A stretch of DNA of 64,000 bases, from assembly GCF_004005375.1 (NCBI RefSeq), contig NZ_RZUF01000008.1, forward strand, positions 62,001-126,000. The letters run 5' to 3'. How positions within the stretch are numbered: the first letter of the stretch is position 1; each line of letters opens with the position of its first letter. This DNA comes from Rheinheimera sediminis (GTDB taxonomy: Bacteria; Pseudomonadota; Gammaproteobacteria; Enterobacterales; Alteromonadaceae). Below, in pieces: positions 44,824 through 54,230 of this stretch. The translations under genes were made by a program, and so were the position numbers. The notes below the pieces were generated by a model that saw nothing but the letters and a program-made list of their open reading frames with translations, had not been told where the DNA came from and did not search any database.

Positions 44824-45810
44824 CTACTGACTAGGTGGTTCTTCTTCGCCTGGTTCAGGCGGTCTGGTCGTGATCCGGATGCCACCATGAGGCAAACGGA
44901 TCACCCGTATTTTATTCTGTTGCTGCATAGCTGCAGACTCTGCAGCCTGTTCCACTTCGGTTTCAGTCTCAACTGACTCTGACGCTTTAACCGTCACAGG
45001 CTGATAAGCATATTTTGACAGAGCTATGACCACCTTACGGTTTTGACTACGACCTTGAGCTGTCGCATTGTCTGCAAAAGGCGAATACTGACCATAGCCT
45101 TCAATCGCCATACGCTCGGGAGCTATATCTAAGTCTTCCAATAAACGAACTATAGAGGCAGCCCGGGCGACAGACAATTCCCAGTTGGACGGAAACTGCT
45201 CAGTACGAATAGGTACCGAATCAGTATAACCCCGCACCCTTAAAATATTATTCGACTGTTTTAAAATAGCAGTTAATTCAGTCATCACCACAGAAGCTGA
45301 GCTATTTGCCCGCGCGCTGCCGCTGCCAAACAATAAACCACTATTTAATTCAACTGTTAACCAATCTTCATCCAATGTTACTTTAGCTAAACCTGACTCG
45401 ATTAAACTATGCAGAGCCAGATTTATCTCTTTTTGCATTCCCACTAAAGGGCTACCGAATTCTGTCTTGTCGATGTAATCCAGCTTAGGCTTGTCAGCTG
45501 ACACAGAAGGTCCCTGTGGCTCCTCTAAACCTGAATCATTCAGCTCGAAATCACTTTTTGCCTGACCCGACTCAGGCTTAGTTTGAACCAAGTCGCTCTG
45601 ACTAGTTGTTGCCGTGATATCCCCTGTCACAAAAACCTTAGCAATAGTGTCCTGCACAGCCTTAATCTGCTCCCGCTCCATGGTGGCCATCGAATAGAGC
45701 ACAACAAAAAGTGCAAACAACAGGGTCATGTAGTCAGCGTAAGACACCAACCAACGTTCTGCGTCTGACTTCTCAGGTTCAATGGCTGGCGAACGGCGAG
45801 GTCTGTACAT
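44824..45810 (-). CDS. motD: flagellar motor stator protein MotD (MotB family)
   Basis: Peptidoglycan-binding stator subunit. The 328 residues have one N-terminal membrane helix with the ion-binding aspartate in YADYMTLLFALFVVLYSM (Asp26), a linker rich in acidic and Pro residues, and an OmpA-like domain (LRVRGYTDSVPIRTE, SNWELSVARAASIVRLL, GYGQYSPFADN, RKVVIAL). The tail after residue 275 is Glu/Gln-rich and ends PPEPGEEEPPSQ. It follows motC without a gap. Pseudomonas MotCD at the same locus is a proton-driven second stator; ion choice here is inferred. Confidence 0.92.
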   Translation of the reverse strand: MYRPRRSPAIEPEKSDAERWLVSYADYMTLLFALFVVLYSMATMEREQIKAVQDTIAKVFVTGDITATTSQSDLVQTKPESGQAKSDFELNDSGLEEPQGPSVSADKPKLDYIDKTEFGSPLVGMQKEINLALHSLIESGLAKVTLDEDWLTVELNSGLLFGSGSARANSSASVVMTELTAILKQSNNILRVRGYTDSVPIRTEQFPSNWELSVARAASIVRLLEDLDIAPERMAIEGYGQYSPFADNATAQGRSQNRKVVIALSKYAYQPVTVKASESVETETEVEQAAESAAMQQQNKIRVIRLPHGGIRITTRPPEPGEEEPPSQ

Positions 45811-46554
45811 TTAAGCTGCTCTGTATGCCATCAACTTAGATTCTACATAACGAGGGTTTTCACCTAAAGCTATAGAACACAAACCTTCAATAATCATGGA
45901 GTGAAATAGCGCTCGCTCCTCAACTAACGCTCTGATTTTATTAAAGATAGGTATAAAAACAAAGTTAGCTAAACCCACACCGTAAATAGTAGCGACAAAA
46001 GCTATAGCTATACCTTGACCTAAGTCGTCGGGGTTAGAAATATTGGATAAGGCTAAAATAAGCCCTAACACAGCGCCCACTATACCTATAGTCGGACTGT
46101 AGCCCCCCATGGCTTCGAACACCTTGGCCGCTCTTAATAAACGTTCTTTGTCCAGATGCAGCTCAGTATCAAGAATATCCTGCAGTACTTTAGCTTCTGT
46201 GCCGTCTACCAATAAGTTTAAACCGCGTTTTAGTAGAGGTTCTTTTTCATTTAATGCATCCTGTTCCAAGGACAAAAAACCTTGCAACCGCGCTGAGTGC
46301 CCCCACTGAGTCATGCGTTCGATCGTCGCGTCAAAATCAAGCTTAGGCGGCCGGATCACCCAAGGCAGCAGACTGATACTCAACCGAAACTGCGAGGCAG
46401 GACTTTGAATAAGCACAGCACCCAAAGTACCACCAAACACAATCACAAAGGCGGGCCAATGCAACAAAGTGAAGACGTCGCCACCTTCCTGACTAAAGCC
46501 CCCTACTATGGCAACTAATACAATCAGGATCCCGGCAAAAGTAAGCTTATCCAT
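45811..46554 (-). CDS. motC: flagellar motor stator protein MotC (MotA family)
   Basis: Four-span stator subunit that pairs with MotD to drive rotation. The 247 residues show two N-terminal helices ([35 protein letters not shown]), a cytoplasmic loop, and two C-terminal helices (APTIGIVG-like segment [18 protein letters not shown] and [20 protein letters not shown]). The conserved Pro and charged loop residues of MotA appear present. Its start overlaps the cheB stop by 8 bases and motD follows directly. Confidence 0.93.
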   Translation of the reverse strand: MDKLTFAGILIVLVAIVGGFSQEGGDVFTLLHWPAFVIVFGGTLGAVLIQSPASQFRLSISLLPWVIRPPKLDFDATIERMTQWGHSARLQGFLSLEQDALNEKEPLLKRGLNLLVDGTEAKVLQDILDTELHLDKERLLRAAKVFEAMGGYSPTIGIVGAVLGLILALSNISNPDDLGQGIAIAFVATIYGVGLANFVFIPIFNKIRALVEERALFHSMIIEGLCSIALGENPRYVESKLMAYRAA

Positions 46555-47743
46555 TGCCTACTTCGGAAACAATGCGAGTAGCTACTTCAGATAACGCCAC
46601 TTCAAGATCTGTTAAGCCAGCAGCAGTAACGGCTTGTGGCATGCCATAGACCACACAACTGGCTTCATCCTGAGCCCAAATACGGGAACCAGCCTGTTTA
46701 AGCAGACGAGCACCCTCCCGACCATCCGAGCCCATACCTGTCAGCACTATAGCCAGCACTTTGTCGTTAAAAACTTTTGCTGCGGTACCAAAAGTAACAT
46801 CTACACTGGGCTTAAAGGTGATACGAGGAGAATCATCTTCACGCACCCTAAGCCTGGCCTGATTTTCATTCCCATCTACCAGCATTTGTTTACCACCTGG
46901 AGCTAAATAAGCTACGCCAGGACGCAACACATCGTTGTCTGCTGCTTCTTTCACTTCAATTTTAGCCAGACCATTTAACCGGCTGGCAAAAGCACCGGTG
47001 AAGGCCGCAGGCATATGCTGAATAAGGACTATCGGCAAAGGGAAATTGGCCGGCAAAGCGGTGATAATTTGCTGCAACGCAACAGGTCCACCGGTAGAAG
47101 TGCCGATAGCAACCAGTTTGTAGTTTTTGCCGCTGGAATCAAAGCTGACTGAACGATGAGTTTCGGCCCGCTCTGCAGCACGAGTTTGCAATTCAGCACG
47201 CTCAGCTAAGGCTCTGGCAGCAAGGCTTTGAGCCAAAGGCGCTCTCGCTGGTATAGCGGTTGAGCTTGCTGCAGGCGTAGCTGAAGCACGGGATGCTAAG
47301 ATGGAATTGGCAGACCCGGTTAAACTTGAGGGTCTGCTGATCACGCGACGTCTGGCGACTGTCTTGACACGCTGACGCAACACATCAGCGGCTTCTGCTT
47401 TGTCACGAGCAATGTCTTCAAATTTCTTCGGCAGGAAGTCGATAGCGCCGGCTTCTAATGCGTCTAAAGTGGCTTTTGCACCTTCATGCGTCAGCGAGGA
47501 GAACATCAGAATGGGAGTACGTTGGACTTTTAAAATTTCACGTACAGCCTGAATGCCATCCATTACCGGCATTTCGATGTCCATCGTAATGACGTCAGGC
47601 CTTAAGGCTAAAGCTTTTTCTACCGCCTCTTTGCCATTATTGGCGGTAGCGATGACCTCTAACTCGGCATCCTGACTCAGTATTTCCGTCAGTCGGCGAC
47701 GGAAAAAACTGGAGTCATCAACAACTAATACCCTTATGGTCAT
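46547..47743 (-). CDS. cheB: protein-glutamate methylesterase CheB
   Basis: Chemotaxis adaptation enzyme that removes methyl groups from receptors when phosphorylated by CheA. The 398 residues comprise an N-terminal receiver with VDDSSFFRR and the phosphoacceptor Asp55 in [12 protein letters not shown], an Ala-rich linker (about residues 145-200), and the esterase with catalytic Ser in [11 protein letters not shown], His in [10 protein letters not shown] and Asp in [10 protein letters not shown]. It is 11 bases downstream of cheA. No cheR is in the window. Confidence 0.96.
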   Translation of the reverse strand: MTIRVLVVDDSSFFRRRLTEILSQDAELEVIATANNGKEAVEKALALRPDVITMDIEMPVMDGIQAVREILKVQRTPILMFSSLTHEGAKATLDALEAGAIDFLPKKFEDIARDKAEAADVLRQRVKTVARRRVISRPSSLTGSANSILASRASATPAASSTAIPARAPLAQSLAARALAERAELQTRAAERAETHRSVSFDSSGKNYKLVAIGTSTGGPVALQQIITALPANFPLPIVLIQHMPAAFTGAFASRLNGLAKIEVKEAADNDVLRPGVAYLAPGGKQMLVDGNENQARLRVREDDSPRITFKPSVDVTFGTAAKVFNDKVLAIVLTGMGSDGREGARLLKQAGSRIWAQDEASCVVYGMPQAVTAAGLTDLEVALSEVATRIVSEVGNG

Positions 47744-47754
47744 AGTTCACTCTC

Positions 47755-49998
47755 TTAAGCTGAGAACTTGTCAAAGCGATCAAATTTTATTTTGGAGCGT
47801 TTGGCATAATGTTTCAGCAAGTTAGGCACATCCAGAATAAGGGCTATACCACCGTCTGACGTAATAGTAGCGCCAGCCATACCAGGTGTACCTTGCAGTA
47901 AGGCATCCAGAGGCTTGATCACTACTTCTTCCTGACCAATCAAAGAGTCCACTACAAAACCAATTTGCTGAGTGCCGATTTGCACTATCACCACATGGCC
48001 CTGCTCGCGGCGTATCTTCTTGGTCGAGCCTCTGACGAGCCAGTGCTCGAGGTAAAACAACGGTATAGCTTTGTTTCTGACCACTATAGTCAACTGACCA
48101 TCAACATTATTTGTCTTAGCTAAGTCCAGATGGAAAATTTCATTCACTGTAGCTAAAGGCAAAGCGAAGGTCTGCTCACCTACTATCACCATCAAGGTAG
48201 GTAAGATCGCCAGAGTTAAGGGCACTTTAATCTCAAGAATAGTACCCTGACCCAGTTTAGAATTGATATGCACAGTGCCATTGAGCTGGGTAATTTTGGT
48301 TTTCACCACGTCCATACCCACACCACGGCCCGAAATATCAGAAATTTGTTCTTTGGTTGAGAAACCTGGCGCAAAAATCAGATTGAAGGCTTCAGTGTCT
48401 GACATACGAGCTGCGGCATCAGGCTCAAGCACACCGCGTTTAATGGCTATGCCCTTCAGTTTTTCTGGATCCATACCTGCACCATCATCTGTGATGGTTA
48501 ACAAAATATGGTCACCAGCCTGAGATGCGGCTAACCGGACTAAACCTGTGCGTGGTTTACCCGCTTTCACACGAACATCAGGCATCTCGATGCCGTGATC
48601 AACCGAGTTTCGCACTAAGTGAACTAATGGATCAGCCAGAGCTTCCACCAGATTTTTATCTAAATCTGTTTCTTCGCCTTCCAGCACCAGATTGATATCT
48701 TTTTGCAGCGAACGGGCTAAATCCCGAACTACTCGAGGGAAGCGACCAAAGACTTTTTTGATCGGCTGCATCCGGGTTTTCATCACTGCGCCCTGTAAGT
48801 CTGCAGTCACTACGTCCAGGTTAGCTATGGCTTTGCTCATTTCTTCATTTTGAGCCGAGCCGGATAAACTGACTAAACGGTTACGCACCAAAACCAACTC
48901 GCCGACCATATTCATGATCTGATCCAAACGTTTGGTATCAACACGAACCGTAGTTTCAGGTTGATTCGCAGCAGCTTTAGGATCCGCATCAGCATCTTTT
49001 GCTGCTGCAGCAACAGGTGCAGCTTTTGGCGCTGGTGCAGGAGGTGCAGCCGGAGTTGCAACTTTTGCGGGTTCAACGGCTTTGGCAGCAGCTTTTGCAA
49101 CTGGAACGACCTTAGCTGCAGCAGCAGCGGCTTCAGCTGGACCGATCGGAGCTTTGCCTTTACCGTGTAATTCATCCAACAAAGATTCAAACTCATCGTC
49201 AGAGATATCGTCTGTATTGGCTACCTTAGGTTTTTCTTCAGTTTTAGCCGGCGCCTTGTCTACAGCTTTTGGCACTGCAGCTGCTGTTTCTCCGGGTATA
49301 AAGGAACCCTGACCATGCAATTGATCTAAAATGGCTTCAAATTCATCGTCAGTAATGTCTTCGCTTGCGGTTTCTTTAGTCGCAGGAGGTGGTAAGTTTG
49401 CAGAGGTATCACGGCCGGGCGCACCGCTGCCATGCAATTCATCCAGTAAAGATTCAAACTCATCATCGCTGATTTCGTCAATAGACGCAGAGCTTTCAAC
49501 AGCTGGTGCAGCTGCAAACTCTACCACAGCATCAAATTCTTCCATGCTGATTTCAGGTTCTGGTTCAGGTTCTGCAGCAGGAGCGTGCTGGGTCTGTTCA
49601 TCTTCAGACTCTGGCATACTCAGACGGTGCAGAGCTTCGATAATAGCAGGGTCAGCAGGGGTTAAAGGAGCGCGATTTTGCACGTCTGCAAACATAGCAT
49701 TGACCGCATCAAGCGCTTGTAAGATAACATCCATCAATTCTGCAGTAACACGGCGTTTGCCGGTACGAAGAATATCAAACACGTTTTCGGCGCCATGACA
49801 GGCGTCTACTAATTCTGTCAGCGATAAAAACCCAGCGCCACCTTTAACAGTGTGAAAACCACGGAAAATGGCATTTAATAAATTTGCGTCATCCGGATTG
49901 TTTTCCAACTCAACCAACTGCTCTTGCAGTAGTTCAAGGATCTCGCCGGCTTCGACTAGGAAATCCTGTAAAATATCCTCATCTAAATCAAAGCCCAT
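47755..49998 (-). CDS. cheA: chemotaxis histidine kinase CheA with triple linker motif
   Basis: Receives receptor signals and phosphorylates CheY and CheB. The 747 residues begin with a P1 Hpt domain (His49 in FRGFHTVKGGAGFL). A long low-complexity linker, residues about 128-348, replaces a recognisable P2 domain and holds three copies of an acidic motif, SDDEFESLLDELHG or close variants (residues 171-192, 212-231, 262-281), with a weaker fourth near 149-160. Then come P3 (KRLDQIMNMVGELVLVRNRL), the P4 kinase (HLVRNSVDHGIE, ITDDGAGMD, FSTKEQISDISGRGVGMDVV parts) and a CheW-like P5. The linker is suitable for docking CheY, CheB or ParP. Confidence 0.95.
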   Translation of the reverse strand: MGFDLDEDILQDFLVEAGEILELLQEQLVELENNPDDANLLNAIFRGFHTVKGGAGFLSLTELVDACHGAENVFDILRTGKRRVTAELMDVILQALDAVNAMFADVQNRAPLTPADPAIIEALHRLSMPESEDEQTQHAPAAEPEPEPEISMEEFDAVVEFAAAPAVESSASIDEISDDEFESLLDELHGSGAPGRDTSANLPPPATKETASEDITDDEFEAILDQLHGQGSFIPGETAAAVPKAVDKAPAKTEEKPKVANTDDISDDEFESLLDELHGKGKAPIGPAEAAAAAAKVVPVAKAAAKAVEPAKVATPAAPPAPAPKAAPVAAAAKDADADPKAAANQPETTVRVDTKRLDQIMNMVGELVLVRNRLVSLSGSAQNEEMSKAIANLDVVTADLQGAVMKTRMQPIKKVFGRFPRVVRDLARSLQKDINLVLEGEETDLDKNLVEALADPLVHLVRNSVDHGIEMPDVRVKAGKPRTGLVRLAASQAGDHILLTITDDGAGMDPEKLKGIAIKRGVLEPDAAARMSDTEAFNLIFAPGFSTKEQISDISGRGVGMDVVKTKITQLNGTVHINSKLGQGTILEIKVPLTLAILPTLMVIVGEQTFALPLATVNEIFHLDLAKTNNVDGQLTIVVRNKAIPLFYLEHWLVRGSTKKIRREQGHVVIVQIGTQQIGFVVDSLIGQEEVVIKPLDALLQGTPGMAGATITSDGGIALILDVPNLLKHYAKRSKIKFDRFDKFSA

Positions 49999-50013
49999 GC
50001 TACAGCTCCCCTT

Positions 50014-50769
50014 TTAGAAACCTAAACTTGATAATAAATCGTCAACATCATCCTGACCGGACACCACATCATCACGCTCTGCTGCGTCGATAATAGGGCC
50101 TTCAGCTTCGTGACCTGCTTTTGGTTTTTTTGATACGGCTGCGGGACGCGCTTCCGTGCTCAGATTGGTCTGGCCAAAGGCTGTTAATAAACCAATTAAG
50201 CTGTCTTCCACTTCCCGGACCAATTCGATGACCCGCCGTAAAATCTGCCCCGTCAAATCCTGATAATCCTGCGCCATCAAAACTTCGGTCAGCCTCGCAT
50301 GTAAGGTAGCAGAGTTTCCGGTGGCTTGATGCAAAAAGCCATTAAGATTGTGACATAAGGCTTTGAACTCACCGACTTTTAAATCGCGACTCATCAGCTT
50401 TTGCCAGTTTGGCAAAATAGATTGTAAGTGGGAATTCAATTCGTCGGCTATTGGGAGACAGTTTTCTACAGCATCCATGGTTTTATTGGCGGCTTGTTCT
50501 GTCATATCGATTACATGATTCAAGCGTTTTTTGGCGTCCGGAATATCATCTTCCAGCAACGAACTTAAAGATGGATCAATTTGGAAGCTTTTTAACGAGT
50601 CATGCAATTGCCGGGTCAGTTTTCCAACCTCGGCAAATAACTCAGAAGAACCAGGAACGGCCAACTGTTGTACCAGTTCATTTGCTGCGTCGGTTTCACC
50701 AAACTCCAACAATTGAACCAGTTCTCTGGCTTGCTCTAAAGTAATCAAAGGTGCCGTAGTTACAGACAT
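50014..50769 (-). CDS. cheZ: CheY-P phosphatase CheZ
   Basis: Dephosphorylates CheY-P and ends the signal at the motor. The 251 residues form a long helical bundle; AQDYQDLTGQILRRVIELV holds the catalytic Asp and Gln of the family (QDLTGQ). The C-terminal tail after a flexible linker ends DDVDDLLSSLGF, the CheY-binding peptide seen in CheZ proteins. It lies between cheY (25 bases) and cheA (15 bases). Confidence 0.95.
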   Translation of the reverse strand: MSVTTAPLITLEQARELVQLLEFGETDAANELVQQLAVPGSSELFAEVGKLTRQLHDSLKSFQIDPSLSSLLEDDIPDAKKRLNHVIDMTEQAANKTMDAVENCLPIADELNSHLQSILPNWQKLMSRDLKVGEFKALCHNLNGFLHQATGNSATLHARLTEVLMAQDYQDLTGQILRRVIELVREVEDSLIGLLTAFGQTNLSTEARPAAVSKKPKAGHEAEGPIIDAAERDDVVSGQDDVDDLLSSLGF

Positions 50770-50794
50770 AGTGTACTCCTTTGTCGGTTACGGT

Positions 50795-51178
50795 TTAACC
50801 TAAGCGTTCGAATACTTTAGCCAGTTTTTCCTGTAAGGTCGCAGCGGTAAAAGGTTTGACAATGTAACCGTTCACTCCAGCCTGTGCAGCAGCAATGATC
50901 TGTTCCTTTTTGGCTTCAGCGGTAACCATCAGCACAGGAATATGTTTCAGCTTAGCATCAGCACGAATTGCACGAAGCAAGTCTATACCCTGCATACCTG
51001 GCATGTTCCAGTCTGTCACTACAAAATCGAAATCACCATTTTGCAACATAGGCAAAGCGGTACTGCCGTCATCAGCTTCAGACACATTGGTGAAGCCAAG
51101 ATCTCTTAGCAGGTTTTTAATAATGCGTCTCATGGTTGAGAAATCATCAACCACAAGAATTTTCATATTCTTATCCAA
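50795..51178 (-). CDS. cheY: chemotaxis response regulator CheY
   Basis: Single receiver domain, 127 residues, that binds FliM when phosphorylated. [21 protein letters not shown] begins the fold, Asp56 in [12 protein letters not shown] is the phosphoacceptor, [10 protein letters not shown] carries the Thr/Ala switch region and VKPFTAATL the conserved Lys. It stands 42 bases downstream of fliA, and that gap shows no obvious promoter. The sequence is the standard E. coli-like CheY of the flagellar operon. Confidence 0.97.
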   Translation of the reverse strand: MDKNMKILVVDDFSTMRRIIKNLLRDLGFTNVSEADDGSTALPMLQNGDFDFVVTDWNMPGMQGIDLLRAIRADAKLKHIPVLMVTAEAKKEQIIAAAQAGVNGYIVKPFTAATLQEKLAKVFERLG

Positions 51179-51220
51179 AATCCCCTCCGGTGAGAGCCCA
51201 AGCTGGACTAACTCAAACTA

Positions 51221-51940
51221 TTACAACCAATCCTGCATTCTGGAGCGCAAGCGCACCAGCGCCTGACTATGAATTTGACTGACTCTGGACTCACTGACAT
51301 CCAGCACAGCACCAATCTCTTTCAAATTTAGTTCGTCATTATAATACAGAGACAACACTATCGCTTCTCGCTCCGGTAAGCTACTGATATTTTTTATCAA
51401 CGCCTGTTGAAACGCATCAGTTGCCTGTTGTTCATACAAATGATCGTCATCTTTATCATTTGCCGTCACTAAAACATCATCCGAGATGCCCAGATCTTCG
51501 ATACCAATAATTCGACCACTGCTGGCATCACTCAACATATGATGATACTCATCTAAGGATATATCAAGTTTTTCAGCAACTTCACTATCTTTTACATCAC
51601 GACCCAGTTCAGCTTCCAGTTCTGCGATAGCCTCAGCTATCATACGAGAATTGCGGTGCACCGAGCGTGGAGTCCAGTCGCCGCGGCGAATTTCATCCAG
51701 CATAGCACCTCGAATACGAATACCAGCAAAGGTTTCAAAACTTGCTCCTTTACTGCCATCAAAATTTTTCGCCGCTTCAATCAGCCCAATCATACCCGAT
51801 TGAATTAAGTCATCGACCAATACACTAGCGGGTAACCGGGCTAACAAGTGGTAAGCAATACGCTTCACCAAAGGGGCATGCCGCTCGACCATTTGAGTTA
51901 GTTGATCTGCGGCGCCATAGGCTGCAAGCTTGCTATTCAA
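51221..51940 (-). CDS. fliA: flagellar sigma factor sigma-28
   Basis: RNA polymerase sigma factor for late flagellar and chemotaxis genes. The 239 residues include region 2 (DDLIQSGMIGLIEAAKNFDGSKGASFETFAGIRIRGAMLDEIRR, read as separate helices), region 3 and region 4 (LPEREAIVLSLYYNDELNLKEIG then VLDVSESRVSQIHSQAL). It overlaps flhG by 4 bases. Its usual anti-sigma partner FlgM is not in this window. Confidence 0.97.
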   Translation of the reverse strand: MNSKLAAYGAADQLTQMVERHAPLVKRIAYHLLARLPASVLVDDLIQSGMIGLIEAAKNFDGSKGASFETFAGIRIRGAMLDEIRRGDWTPRSVHRNSRMIAEAIAELEAELGRDVKDSEVAEKLDISLDEYHHMLSDASSGRIIGIEDLGISDDVLVTANDKDDDHLYEQQATDAFQQALIKNISSLPEREAIVLSLYYNDELNLKEIGAVLDVSESRVSQIHSQALVRLRSRMQDWL

Positions 51941-52821
51941 ACCAGACCTCTCGCTTCAGGTTGTTGTACCAACTGCTCTAAAAAGAATTCCAGATGACCG
52001 GAGGCCACAGGAGGCACAGGCCATTGTACGGCACGGGTTGCTAAAGTTCGTATAGCCAAGGAAGCGGGCGTTTTTGGAAAAGCATCCACAAAGGCTTTTT
52101 GCTTACGAGCCGCTTTTCTTACGTTCTCGTCAAAAGGAATAGTAGCAACTAATTCCAGACTGACATCTAAAAATCGATCCGTGACCCGACTTAACTTAGC
52201 AAACAACTCCTGACCTTCTTTTAAACTGCGCACCATATTGGCGACAATTTTAAAACGTTGCACACCGTGTTCACGACTAAGGATTTTCATCAATGCATAG
52301 GCATCTGTGATTGATGAGGGCTCATCACAGACCACCACTAAAACATCTTGAGAAGCACGGGAAAAGCTTAGCACCATGTCTGAAATACCTGCAGCAGTAT
52401 CAACCAGCAGAATATCAAAACGTGTCCGCATTTCGCTAAAAGCACGAATAAGGCCAGCATGCTCTACTGGTTTTAACTCAGTCATGGATTGAGTACCTGA
52501 GGTCGCAGGCACTATTTTGATACCGAAAGGCCCCTCGATAAGAATATCATCCAGCTCAGCTTCGCCAGATAACACATGAAATAAGTTTTTCTGGACCCGC
52601 AGTCCAAGCATGACGTCGCAATTTGCCAACCCCAGGTCAGCATCCAAAACCAATACTTTTTTACCCAGTTGAGCCATAGCCATAGCAAGGTTCAATGTCA
52701 CGTTGGTTTTACCTACGCCACCTTTCCCCCCTGTCACTGCTATTACTTTTACCATCTGTTGCTGTTGGTTCATTCTTCTCAGGCCACTGGCTTGATCATC
52801 ATTCATCGGAAGATTATGCAT
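51937..52821 (-). CDS. flhG: flagellar number regulator FlhG (FleN), MinD-like ATPase
   Basis: ParA/MinD-type ATPase that limits the number of polar flagella, typically by antagonising FlhF and the sigma-54 activator. The 294 residues have an N-terminal extension with a Gln-rich stretch (the DQASGLRRMNQQQQ element resembles the FlhF-activating DQAxxLR motif), the deviant Walker A TGGKGGVGKTNVTLNLA, VLDADLGLANCDVMLG and the LLVDTAAGI segment. AAGGA precedes the ATG. It overlaps flhF by 8 bases and fliA by 4. Confidence 0.95.
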   Translation of the reverse strand: MHNLPMNDDQASGLRRMNQQQQMVKVIAVTGGKGGVGKTNVTLNLAMAMAQLGKKVLVLDADLGLANCDVMLGLRVQKNLFHVLSGEAELDDILIEGPFGIKIVPATSGTQSMTELKPVEHAGLIRAFSEMRTRFDILLVDTAAGISDMVLSFSRASQDVLVVVCDEPSSITDAYALMKILSREHGVQRFKIVANMVRSLKEGQELFAKLSRVTDRFLDVSLELVATIPFDENVRKAARKQKAFVDAFPKTPASLAIRTLATRAVQWPVPPVASGHLEFFLEQLVQQPEARGLV

Positions 52822-54220
52822 AGGTTCCTTCCACCCGGGTCACTGCATCTGAATACCACTGGTAACCCGTACTACTATTAGAGGTCCGTAACTGCTCTGC
52901 CTTGGCAACCATTGTTTTTGCGTCTGCCATTTCAATATCTTCAGGGACTCGTTGGCCATGAGTCAAGTAACTGACCGGTAACGCATTTTGTATTGCCACG
53001 TTAATGATTTCTCCCAAACTTAAGCATTCATCAAGTTTGGTGAAAATACAACCCGCTAATGGAATACGTTTGAAATGCTCAACGGTTTCCTGCATGACGC
53101 GAGCTTGAGATGTTGCAGACAATACCAGATAACTTTTTATTTTGACACGCGAATTATGCACTAAGGAGGCAAGTTTTTCAGCTAAACGAACATCTCGCTG
53201 GCTCATACCGGCAGTATCAATCAGTATCAATTTACGTTGTTGTAACTGATTTAACAGCATAGCTAACTCTTCGCTATCTTTCACCTGCTTTACCGGGCAA
53301 CCTATAATCCGGCCAAAGGTAGCCAGTTGCTCGTAGGCACCGATGCGGAATGAATCCGTAGTGATTAACGCCACCTGATCTGCACCATGGCGCTTTGCAA
53401 ATTGAGCAGCCAGCTTAGCCACAGTAGTGGTTTTTCCTACACCAGTAGGACCAACCAAAGCCACAACTCCGCCACGGCGCATAATATCGTCATTGGTGGT
53501 ACTCAACTGCCCGGTCAGTAACTCCAACGCGCTATCCCAAGCTTCAGCATCGCTAATGTCTTCAGGCATAAAACAAGCAATCTGATCGGATACAGGCTCG
53601 GATAACCCCAGAGCTAACAGCTTTTCAATCACCAAAGCACGGACAGGTTCACGCCGGGCTAAATCCTGCCACATCAGTCCAGATACCTGATGTTGCAATA
53701 GTTGCTTCATCGACGACATTTCGTTACGCATGGCATCAAACTGCTTTTGCATCAGTTTGGCTTGTTGCTCCTGATAACGGGTTAACTCGCTCAGGTTTAA
53801 AGCTGAAGCGCCGGAAGATTGACGTTCACTATCGACAGTTGCTGAATTTGCGACCGAAAATAACGCATTGGTTGCCGCAGCTGTTTTTGCAGCCGCCATT
53901 TTATTGGCAGAGATAGCCTGTGCAGCCGCAGGTTGTTTACTAATTTGCCGGGCCAACAGGGCCTGCAGAGAATCGGCGGGTGCAGGTTCAGCCTCATCAT
54001 CCACTTTGATATTGACACGAGCGCCAACAGCAGGCTGAGCTGAGGCTTGAATTTCTGACGCAGCCTTAGCTGGCAAGGCTTCGGGGTCAATAGCAGCCAC
54101 AATTTCAACACCGCCAGCTACCTTTTTATTCGACAGAATAATAGCATCAGGGCCTAAAAACTCTTTAACTTCTGTCAAAGCAGTACGCATGTCTTTGGCA
54201 ACAAAGCGTTTGATTTTCAT
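52814..54220 (-). CDS. flhF: flagellar placement GTPase FlhF
   Basis: SRP-family GTPase that sets the polar site of flagellar assembly. The 468 residues have an N-terminal basic domain (KIKRFVAKDMRTALTEVKEFLGPDAIIL), an Ala/Gln-rich variable linker (about 70-190), an N domain, and the G domain with ALVGPTGVGKTTTVAKLAA, TTDSFRIGAYEQL, LIDTAGMSQRD and FTKLDECLSLG. It lies 10 bases after flhA and is coupled to flhG. Confidence 0.96.
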   Translation of the reverse strand: MKIKRFVAKDMRTALTEVKEFLGPDAIILSNKKVAGGVEIVAAIDPEALPAKAASEIQASAQPAVGARVNIKVDDEAEPAPADSLQALLARQISKQPAAAQAISANKMAAAKTAAATNALFSVANSATVDSERQSSGASALNLSELTRYQEQQAKLMQKQFDAMRNEMSSMKQLLQHQVSGLMWQDLARREPVRALVIEKLLALGLSEPVSDQIACFMPEDISDAEAWDSALELLTGQLSTTNDDIMRRGGVVALVGPTGVGKTTTVAKLAAQFAKRHGADQVALITTDSFRIGAYEQLATFGRIIGCPVKQVKDSEELAMLLNQLQQRKLILIDTAGMSQRDVRLAEKLASLVHNSRVKIKSYLVLSATSQARVMQETVEHFKRIPLAGCIFTKLDECLSLGEIINVAIQNALPVSYLTHGQRVPEDIEMADAKTMVAKAEQLRTSNSSTGYQWYSDAVTRVEGTYA

Positions 54221-54230
54221 AGCTTAACTC

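Noticed and set aside
49156-49488. Repeated DNA in cheA considered as a CRISPR or mobile repeat
   Set aside because: The repeats are in frame, vary at synonymous sites, and are conserved at protein level, so they are a protein repeat.
49331-49798. 155-codon plus-strand open frame
   Set aside because: Antisense to the cheA linker repeats; Ser-rich composition arises from reversed Asp/Glu codons.
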